Below are positions 3,686 through 9,781 of a DNA stretch of 9,781 nt, in pieces (position 1 is the stretch's first letter; every line of letters begins with the position of its first letter). Position numbers and translations under genes: made by a program. Below the pieces are notes generated by a model. That model had not been told where the DNA came from. It was given only the letters and a program-made list of their open reading frames with translations, and did not search any database. The stretch is from the NCBI GenBank assembly GCA_036517755.1, contig DATDUH010000024.1, positions 1 through 9,781 on the forward strand, in the 5' to 3' direction. This DNA comes from JACOXB01 sp036517755. GTDB taxonomy: Bacteria; Patescibacteriota; Minisyncoccia; UBA6257; Colwellbacteraceae.

Positions 3686-5381
3686 AATTATTTTAGTCGT
3701 TGTCGGCCTCCTCGTGCTGATCATAGGCGGCTTTTATATTTATAAACTGGCAGTCGAGAAAGAGATTGAGCTTGAAATTGGGAAAAGCGGCGAGGGAGAG
3801 GCGGAGTTCGGCGTTCCTTTCGATCTTGAGGTGAGGGTAGTTAATCATCGGGCGGCGACTCTAAGAGAGGCGAGAGTCGCCATCTATTTACCCGAGGACG
3901 TGTATCTTATTGACGTCCCGGAAGAAAGAACAGTGATGCGGGAAATCGGCGACATTGCTCCCGGCGAAATGCATCGCGAGAGCTTTAAGGTTGTGGTTGC
4001 GCCGGCTGAAGAATCCCGCTATGAGACTAGGGCCACTCTTTCCTATTCGCCGAGCGGCCTCGCCGCCACTTTTAAGAAAGAAGCCGGATTCGAACTTGCA
4101 CTTCGGCGGCCCGAATTCGAAATTAGAATTGAAGCCCCAGAGAGTGTTTACCGGGGCGAAGAATTTGAAGCCAATATATCTTTGCAAACCGAAGGAGCTC
4201 GGACGTTCGAAGGGTGGCAGTTTCGGCTCGACTATCCGTCAGGATTCAGCTTATTAGATTCGAACCCCCCACCCACTATTGATACTAATGGCTGGCCGCT
4301 TGATAAGCTTGAGGGAGAGGGCGGCCGATTAACCATTAGAGGCAAGGCAGATCTCGACGAAGGTTCGGTCTTTGCTCTCGCTGGCCGGCTGGCGATGCCT
4401 CTTTTCGGCAAAGAGCACACCCTTTTGAAAACCGAGAAGTTAATCAGTCTTAATTCTTCGCCTCTGTCATTAGATTTGAAACTTTCGGAGCCGAAAGAAG
4501 CAGTTGGCCGCGCCGAAAAACTGGTTTACATTATTTCCTTCAGAAACAATACCGATACTCCTTTAAAGAGCGTGATCGTTCGAGCCTCGCTGACTGGCGA
4601 AATGTTTGATTATGATTCCCTCGCGAGCGAGGCTAAGTTCGAGAGAAAAAATAATGTCCTAGTCTGGGAGCCGTCGAGATTCAACCAGGTTGAGGAACTT
4701 GAACCCGGAGAATCTGGGGAATTTAATTTCTCGATTGGAACTAAAGACGATTATTCAATTCAAAAGTTGTCCGACAAGAATTTTTCTTTACAGGTGAGGG
4801 CCGAGATTGAATCGCCGACTGTGCCTTATCACATTGCTGTTAGTAAAACCTTGAATTCCAAAATCCTGGAGACCAAAGTGCGGGGCGAGATTAAAGCCGA
4901 GGCCAGGGCTTACTTTAGGGATGCCGGATCGTTTATCATTAACCAGGGTCCACTGCCGCCAAAAGTAGGAGCTTCGACCAACTTCACCATCCACTGGCTT
5001 TTAACAAACTTCACCACTGATCTAGCCGGGGTTGAGGTTCGGGCTCGGCTTGAAGACGGCGTCACTTTTACCGGTAAGGCGAAAAGTAATGTTCAAAGCT
5101 TGCCGGAATTCGACGAAAAGTCGGGCGAAGTAATCTGGCGACCGGGCAATATCTCTGCTACTCTGGGGGTCCTAGGCGAGAAGCCAGAGGCCATTTTCCA
5201 GGTCGAGGCTATCCCTAAAAGTAGTAGAACCGGCCAATATCTGCCGCTTATTGGCGAAACCAAAGTGAGTGCGAGAGACGAGTGGTCGGGCTTGGAGATA
5301 ACCGCGAGCGCGGGGAGCGTCGATACCCGACTTCCCGGTGACCCCACGGTTAAAGAAGGCGAGGGTTTAGTCCGACCCTAA
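3657..5381 (+). CDS. Membrane-anchored protein with Ig-like repeats
   Basis: A 574-aa protein with a basic start (SKRNK), one transmembrane helix at about 10-30 (IILVVVGLLVLIIGGFYIYKL) and a long extracytoplasmic part. The latter looks like four beta-sandwich modules: about 40-145 (FDLEVRVVNHRAATLREARVAIYLP, then IAPGEMHRESFKVVV), 148-265 (a cohesin-like strand pattern, FEANISLQTEGARTFEGWQF), 270-395 and 425-550. The last two show the DUF11/CARDB-like pattern, with YIISFRNNTDTPLKSVIVRASL and IHWLLTNFTTDLAGVEVRARL each followed by VIWRP- or LVWEP-like turns. Function is unknown; a cell-surface scaffold or binding role is inference. There are no cysteines or sortase signal that I can see. I chose ATG at 3657 because it begins just before the basic/TM segment; an in-frame ATG at 3636 and TTG at 3633 also exist. 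It overlaps recO by 29 nt and precedes glyQS by 11 nt. Confidence 0.8.
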   Translation: MEFFASKRNKIILVVVGLLVLIIGGFYIYKLAVEKEIELEIGKSGEGEAEFGVPFDLEVRVVNHRAATLREARVAIYLPEDVYLIDVPEERTVMREIGDIAPGEMHRESFKVVVAPAEESRYETRATLSYSPSGLAATFKKEAGFELALRRPEFEIRIEAPESVYRGEEFEANISLQTEGARTFEGWQFRLDYPSGFSLLDSNPPPTIDTNGWPLDKLEGEGGRLTIRGKADLDEGSVFALAGRLAMPLFGKEHTLLKTEKLISLNSSPLSLDLKLSEPKEAVGRAEKLVYIISFRNNTDTPLKSVIVRASLTGEMFDYDSLASEAKFERKNNVLVWEPSRFNQVEELEPGESGEFNFSIGTKDDYSIQKLSDKNFSLQVRAEIESPTVPYHIAVSKTLNSKILETKVRGEIKAEARAYFRDAGSFIINQGPLPPKVGASTNFTIHWLLTNFTTDLAGVEVRARLEDGVTFTGKAKSNVQSLPEFDEKSGEVIWRPGNISATLGVLGEKPEAIFQVEAIPKSSRTGQYLPLIGETKVSARDEWSGLEITASAGSVDTRLPGDPTVKEGEGLVRP

Positions 5382-5392
5382 CTTAAAAAGCA

Positions 5393-6709
5393 ATGGCTGA
5401 AAAAGAAGAAGTAAAGATAGAAAAAATTGTCAGTCTCGCTAAGAGGCGAGGATTTATATTCCCTAATTCCGAAATCTACGGCGGGCTCGCGAACTCCTAT
5501 GACTACGGACCCTTAGGGGTTGAGCTAAAAAATAATATCAAGTCTCTTTGGTGGGAGCGTTTTGTCCATCGGCGAGACGATATTATTGGGCTTGATTCGG
5601 CTTTAATCATGAATCCTAAAGTTTGGGAATCAAGCGGTCACCTAAAAGAATTTTCCGATCCCTTAGTTGAGTGTCTTCATTGTCACTCCCGATTTAGAGC
5701 TGACGATGAGGCGCCGATCGAGAATTATAAAATCTGTCCCAATTGCGGCAAGGAGGCGAGCTGGACTAAACCGAGGCAATTTAACTTAATGTTCAAAACT
5801 TTTATGGGTCCAGCCGAGGAAAGCGCTAATATTGTTTACTTCCGTCCCGAGACTGCCCAGGGGATGTTTGCTGATTTTCGGAATGTGCTTGATTCAACTC
5901 GGGTTACCCTGCCCTTTGGGATTGCTCAAATTGGGCGGGCTTTCCGTAATGAAATTACGCCAGGCAATTTCATCTTCCGGCTTCGAGAATTTGAAATGAT
6001 GGAGATTGAATACTTTATTCGCGAGAACGAATGGGAGAAGTGGTTTGATCATTGGCAAAGAGAAATGATGGAATGGATTAAAAAATTGGGAATCAACCCC
6101 AAAAAAGTGCATGAGGTGGAAGTGTCGGAGGCTGACCGGGCCCATTATTCAAAGCGGACCATTGATTTTGAGTATGAATTTCCTTTTGGCCAGAAAGAGT
6201 TATACGGTTTGGCCTATCGAACTGATTTTGACCTAAAAAATCATGAAAAATTCTCTGGCCAGAATCTTAAATACCGCGATCCGGATACTAATGAAGAATT
6301 TTGGCCTCATGTCATTGAGCCAACTTGGGGGGTTGACCGGACTGTGCTCGCCGTGCTCGTTGAGGCTTATGATGATACCGATCCAGAAAGAATAGTCCTG
6401 CGTCTGAGGTCGGAACTCGCCCCTTATAAAGTGGCGGTGTTTCCGCTTCTCGCCAACAAACCAGAACTCGTAGACCTCGCCCGCCAAATCTATAACGAGT
6501 TACGGTCTCGTTATATGGCGGCTTGGGATGAGCGGGGCAATATCGGCAAGCGTTATTATGCCCAAGACGAGATTGGTACGCCTTATTGCCTAACCGTTGA
6601 CTTCGAATCGCTTAAAGACGGGGCTGTTACTGTTCGGGATCGAGATACGACGGAGCAAAAAAGAGTAAAAATTGAAGAACTAACCGATTACCTGGAAGAG
6701 AACTTATGA
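5393..6709 (+). CDS. glyQS: Glycyl-tRNA synthetase, homodimeric class II
   Basis: Attaches glycine to tRNA-Gly in the cytoplasm. The 438-aa single-chain (alpha2) type is clear: class II motif 1 region around 39-55 (GPLGVELKNNIKSLWW), the glycine-enzyme signature FRPETAQGMF (150-159), motif 2 with R182 and R185 (QIGRAFRNE...RLREFEMMEIEYF) and motif 3 VIEPTWGVDR (307-316). A zinc site is formed by C94/C97 (CLHC) and C115/C118 (CPNC). The anticodon-binding domain runs from about 343 (PYKVAVFPL) to the end, containing the conserved GKRYYAQDEIGTPYCLTVDF. Length is near the family norm. No strong Shine-Dalgarno precedes the ATG. The stop overlaps the M16 peptidase start as ATGA, suggesting translational coupling. 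Confidence 0.97.
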   Translation: MAEKEEVKIEKIVSLAKRRGFIFPNSEIYGGLANSYDYGPLGVELKNNIKSLWWERFVHRRDDIIGLDSALIMNPKVWESSGHLKEFSDPLVECLHCHSRFRADDEAPIENYKICPNCGKEASWTKPRQFNLMFKTFMGPAEESANIVYFRPETAQGMFADFRNVLDSTRVTLPFGIAQIGRAFRNEITPGNFIFRLREFEMMEIEYFIRENEWEKWFDHWQREMMEWIKKLGINPKKVHEVEVSEADRAHYSKRTIDFEYEFPFGQKELYGLAYRTDFDLKNHEKFSGQNLKYRDPDTNEEFWPHVIEPTWGVDRTVLAVLVEAYDDTDPERIVLRLRSELAPYKVAVFPLLANKPELVDLARQIYNELRSRYMAAWDERGNIGKRYYAQDEIGTPYCLTVDFESLKDGAVTVRDRDTTEQKRVKIEELTDYLEENL

Positions 6710-7977
6710 AGTTCACGAAGACTATTCTTGAAAATGGCCTCCGAATTATTACTGTTCCCCAGCCCGGGAATCTCGCTGCCACAATCCTCGTTTTAGTTGA
6801 GGCGGGTTCGGAATACGAAACCAAAGAGATAAATGGGCTTTCCCATTTTTTGGAGCACCTCTGTTTTAAGGGAACTAAAAAAAGACCTAGGTCGATTGAT
6901 ATTTCGGCCGAACTCGATAGCATCGGAGCGGTTTACAATGCTTTCACCGGGCACCAGTACACGGGTTATTTCGCCAAAGCCGACAAAAAACACTTTAATA
7001 AGATTCTAGATGTAGTTTCGGACATGTATCTTAATCCCATTTTTGAGCTAGAAGAGATTGAGAAAGAACGCGGGGTGATTATTGAGGAAATTAATATGGA
7101 CGAAGATCTGCCGATGAGAAAGATCCATGATCTTTTCCCGGAGTTGCTATATGGCGATCAGCCAGCTGGCTGGGATGTGGCTGGTCGAAAACAGGTAATT
7201 AGAGAACTCAAGCGCGATGATTTTATTAATTATCGCCAGATGAATTATTTAGCGCCAGCCACCATTATTGTGGCAGCCGGTGCGATTGATGAGGCGAAAT
7301 CGATCGGAATGATTAAGACGGCTTTCGCCGAAATTCCCACTGGCCCCAAGAGTCCTAGAGCTAAAGTAGAAGAGAAACAAGAGAAGCCCGGTCTTCTTTT
7401 AAGCTCTAAGGGAACGGATCAAACCCATCTTCTTTTAGGTTTCAGGGCTTTCGATATTTTTGATCCCCGGCGTTATAGCCTGACAGTTCTCGCGGATATT
7501 TTAGGAGGGGGAATGAGTTCGCGCCTTTTCCAGCGTATCAGAGGGCAGATGGGTGCAGCTTATTACGTCGGTGCCGACCCCTCACTTTATATTGATCACG
7601 GTTATTTAGCCGCTCGAGCCGGTGTGGATCAACAGCGAACTAAAGAAGCTATTCAGGCGATATTAGAAGAATTCGAGCGTTTTAAAAACGAGATCGTCCC
7701 TGAATCCGAACTCCAGCGCGCTAAAGATCATTTAGTGGGGCACTTAATGCTTAGTCTTGAAACATCTGATGCCTTGGCCGACTTCTACGGCGAACAGGAA
7801 ATTATGACTAAGGAGATCATTGAGCCTGACGAGCTGGCGAGGAGGATTCAAGCGGTCAAGACCGAGGAAATTCAGGCGGTGGCCGCCGAGCTTTTCCAGG
7901 ATAATAAGCTCAATTTGGCTATTATCGGCCCGGTTAAAGAAGAAGGAGAATTGCGCAATATTCTTAAGTTATCGTAG
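6706..7977 (+). CDS. M16-family zinc metallopeptidase (pitrilysin-like)
   Basis: A 423-aa processing-peptidase-like protein. The inverted zinc motif HxxEH is HFLEH at 47-51: H47 and H51 bind zinc and E50 is catalytic by family analogy. The third ligand lies 76 residues on, in IIEEINMDED (E127). The N-terminal ENGLRIITVP and VEAGSEYET and the GAVYNAFTGHQYTGYF block are typical of active M16 subunits. The second, inactive domain includes LLGFRAF, LADILGGGMSSRLFQRIRGQMGAAYYVGA and the Arg/Tyr pair used in substrate binding. No signal peptide is visible, so it is probably cytoplasmic, or acts on peptides handed on by export (inference). It starts inside the glyQS stop (ATGA), with no separate promoter. 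Confidence 0.94.
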   Translation: MKFTKTILENGLRIITVPQPGNLAATILVLVEAGSEYETKEINGLSHFLEHLCFKGTKKRPRSIDISAELDSIGAVYNAFTGHQYTGYFAKADKKHFNKILDVVSDMYLNPIFELEEIEKERGVIIEEINMDEDLPMRKIHDLFPELLYGDQPAGWDVAGRKQVIRELKRDDFINYRQMNYLAPATIIVAAGAIDEAKSIGMIKTAFAEIPTGPKSPRAKVEEKQEKPGLLLSSKGTDQTHLLLGFRAFDIFDPRRYSLTVLADILGGGMSSRLFQRIRGQMGAAYYVGADPSLYIDHGYLAARAGVDQQRTKEAIQAILEEFERFKNEIVPESELQRAKDHLVGHLMLSLETSDALADFYGEQEIMTKEIIEPDELARRIQAVKTEEIQAVAAELFQDNKLNLAIIGPVKEEGELRNILKLS

Positions 7978-7986
7978 AATAAGGGC

Positions 7987-9021
7987 GTGGCGGAAAAACA
8001 GCATACTCTGATTGAGATCTCCTGGGGTAGTCTCTGGCGGATTTTAATAATGGCCGGCCTTGTGGTCGTTCTTTACTTGACTCGAGAAACAATCGCTATT
8101 TTGCTCCTGGCTCTGATTATTTCCACTGCTTTCGAGCCAGCCGTTGTTCGTTTAGAAAAGTGGCATATTCCGAGGATTCTGGGCACAATTATTATCTTTC
8201 TTATTGCCCTCACCATTTTGGCCTTTGTGGTTTATGCCATTTTTCCGATTGCTCTACTTGAGCTGAACAGTCTTTTCCGGAATTTAAGCGGTTTAGCCGA
8301 TCAGTTTTTAGGCATTAAAACCCCGACCGAGGTCATCAATCTTTTGAGTCCTAATTTGACCAACGTCACCAATCTGCTTCTTTCGGGCGGCGTTCCCTTC
8401 TTAAGCATTCTCGGTCGGCTTTTGGGCGGGGTTGCTTTTGCTGTGGCGGTTTTAGTTCTTTCTTTTTATCTTACTGTTAGTCGGGATGGAGTTGAAAAGT
8501 TTTTGCAGGCGGTTTTCCCCGAGTCTTTAGAAGATCGAGTGCTTCAACTTTACCGGCGAACCAAAAAGAGGATTGGTCGTTGGTTCCAGGCTCAAATTGT
8601 TTTAAGCTTAGTCGTTGGTTTTTTGGTTTTTATCGGCCTCTGGATTTTAGGAGTAGAACAAAGACTGGTTTTAGCCCTCATCGCGGCCCTCTTCGAGTTG
8701 ATACCAGTGGTGGGTCCGATTTTTGCTGGCGCCTTGGCCGTAGCCGTAGCCTTAGCCGATTCTTTACCTCTTGGTCTTTACGTTCTGCTTCTTTTCTTGG
8801 GTATTCAACAGCTCGAAAATCACGTTTTGGTTCCGCTCGTAATGAGAAAGGCTCTTGGTATCCATCCGGTTATTGTGCTCGTCGCCCTTCTTGGCGGCGT
8901 TCAAATCGCCGGGATTTTAGGAATGCTTGTGGCTATTCCGGTGACGGTTTTCTTGCAGGAGATAGTGGAAGACTGGATGCGAATTAAGTCACGCCGGAGA
9001 GGAGCTCGCTTAACCGTCTAG
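7987..9021 (+). CDS. AI-2E family transporter (permease)
   Basis: A 344-aa polytopic membrane protein of the AI-2E (formerly UPF0118) family. Hydrophobic segments lie at about 18-50 (two), 66-90, 140-163, 203-222, 226-258, 262-275 and 295-325. A soluble loop at 92-138 and an amphipathic basic stretch (186-200, QLYRRTKKRIGRWFQAQ) lie between, as usual for the family. The C-terminal signature is present: FELIPVVGPIFAGAL (236-250), QQLENHVLVPLVM (274-286), HPVIVLVALLGG (293-304) and GILGMLVAIPV. Members export autoinducer-2 or act as Na+/H+ antiporters; the substrate here is unknown. It begins with GTG preceded by AAGGG, 9 nt after the peptidase gene, and ends 1 nt before metG. Confidence 0.93.
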   Translation: MAEKQHTLIEISWGSLWRILIMAGLVVVLYLTRETIAILLLALIISTAFEPAVVRLEKWHIPRILGTIIIFLIALTILAFVVYAIFPIALLELNSLFRNLSGLADQFLGIKTPTEVINLLSPNLTNVTNLLLSGGVPFLSILGRLLGGVAFAVAVLVLSFYLTVSRDGVEKFLQAVFPESLEDRVLQLYRRTKKRIGRWFQAQIVLSLVVGFLVFIGLWILGVEQRLVLALIAALFELIPVVGPIFAGALAVAVALADSLPLGLYVLLLFLGIQQLENHVLVPLVMRKALGIHPVIVLVALLGGVQIAGILGMLVAIPVTVFLQEIVEDWMRIKSRRRGARLTV

Positions 9022-9022
9022 C

Positions 9023-9781
9023 GTGTCAAAGAGATTTTATATTACAACCACTCTTCCCTACGTTAACGCCCCGCCTCATATCGGTTTTGCCCTGGAGATA
9101 GTCGAGGCTGATATTATCGCCCGCTACCGCGCCCTCTTAGGAGACGATGTTTTTTTCAATACCGGTACTGATGAACACGGGCTAAAAATCTATCGGGCCA
9201 CCCAAAAAGCAGGCAAGGACCCCCAGTCTTATACTGACGAGTACGCCGCCAAGTTTGACCGTCTCAAAGAAGCTCTTAATTTGAGCTATAACAATTTTAT
9301 TCGGACGACCGATCCGGACCACATCAAGGCGGCCGAGGAATTCTGGCGGCGTTGTGATAAAAACGGCGACATTTATAAAAAGCTCTACCAGATTAAGTAT
9401 TGCGTTGAATGCGAACTCGAAAAAACCGAATCTGAACTCGAAAACGGCCGCTGTCAGATTCACCCCCAGGCTGAAATCGAGTTAATCGAAGAAGAAAATT
9501 ATTTTTTCAAATGGAGTAATTATCAGGATAGACTGCTTGATTTTTACGAAGTTCATCCGGATTTTGTTGTTCCGGAATCCAGGTTTAACGAAATCAAAAC
9601 TTTTGTTCGGAATGGCCTCCAGGATTTCAGCATCTCGCGCCTTAAAGAAAAAATGCCCTGGGGGATTCCGGTGCCTGGCGACGAGAAACACGTGATGTAT
9701 GTTTGGTTTGATGCCTTGGTTAACTATATTTCGGCCTTGGGTTGGCCTGCCCTGAGCGAAGTCGAAGGGCCCTCTAAATTC
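9023..9781 (+). CDS. metG: Methionyl-tRNA synthetase, N-terminal part (cut by window end)
   Basis: The first 253 codons of MetRS, open to the window edge. It charges tRNA-Met, including the initiator. GTG start at 9023, 1 nt after the AI-2E stop, giving VSKRFYITTTLPYVNAPPHIGFALE. The class I HIGH-type signature is PHIG (18-21), followed by the family blocks GDDVFFNTGTDEHG (40-53) and KMPWGIPVPGD. The zinc-binding knuckle region has C127, C130, C144 and H147. The motif YVWFDALVNYISALG (226-240) is intact. Immediately after it, residues 243-249 (ALSEVEG) come from an in-frame palindromic repeat (9749-9770), where MetRS normally has a short variable acidic linker before the KF-containing helix. 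The KMSKS loop lies beyond the window. Confidence 0.95.
   Translation, partial: MSKRFYITTTLPYVNAPPHIGFALEIVEADIIARYRALLGDDVFFNTGTDEHGLKIYRATQKAGKDPQSYTDEYAAKFDRLKEALNLSYNNFIRTTDPDHIKAAEEFWRRCDKNGDIYKKLYQIKYCVECELEKTESELENGRCQIHPQAEIELIEEENYFFKWSNYQDRLLDFYEVHPDFVVPESRFNEIKTFVRNGLQDFSISRLKEKMPWGIPVPGDEKHVMYVWFDALVNYISALGWPALSEVEGPSKF
9749..9770. repeat. In-frame palindromic repeat in metG (LSEVEG type)
   Basis: GCCCT (9749-9753) and AGGGC (9766-9770) bound the 22-bp unit, whose core is CCCTGAGCGAAGTCGAAGGG. From memory, this 20-mer and its reverse complement are common dispersed repeats in CPR and some Chloroflexi genomes, giving peptides such as LSEVEG. Here it is translated in metG without breaking the frame. 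Confidence 0.6.

Overview
This window looks like a chromosome segment from a candidate-phyla-radiation (Patescibacteria, Parcubacteria-like) bacterium, probably metagenome-assembled. That assignment is inference. It rests on a compact bL19 (99 aa), a short RecO (181 aa), tRNA genes without an encoded CCA, fully symmetric AAAACGC...GCGTTTT terminators, and two short palindromic repeat types that I recall from such genomes: one reads LPxGRQ in one frame, the other reads LSEVEG. No 16S rRNA or whole-genome marker is present to confirm it.

Left part (1-1450): tRNA-Val(GAC), then 5 nt later an RluA-family pseudouridine synthase, then rplS (bL19), then a tRNA-Leu(GAG) whose anticodon loop appears to carry C instead of U at position 33. 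The tRNA-Leu is followed by a symmetric terminator. Next comes an unusual ~125-nt structured segment that carries both an inverted copy and a direct copy of the tRNA-Leu 3' end, the direct copy with an encoded CCA, and it ends in its own terminator. This is the best candidate in the window for an undescribed RNA element.

Middle part (1450-2505): a self-contained unit made of a strong -10 box, a ~140-nt leader with a 16-bp hairpin, a perfect Shine-Dalgarno, a 211-aa orphan protein of unknown function in markedly GC-richer DNA than its neighbours, a palindrome-rich 3' tail and a terminator. A perfect 46-bp palindrome, acting as a bidirectional terminator, separates it from a convergent minus-strand gene for a secreted 3D-domain protein. 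That gene has its own promoter and a leader with two hairpins.

Right part (3060-9781): a tight plus-strand operon: recO, a membrane-anchored Ig-like-repeat protein, glyQS (glycyl-tRNA synthetase), an M16 zinc peptidase, an AI-2E-family permease and metG (methionyl-tRNA synthetase, cut by the window end). Gaps run from a 29-nt overlap to 11 nt. Two aminoacyl-tRNA synthetases, a repair protein and envelope proteins share one transcript. A tandem 11-bp repeat and palindrome sits just upstream of recO. metG carries an in-frame palindromic repeat encoding LSEVEG within its catalytic domain.
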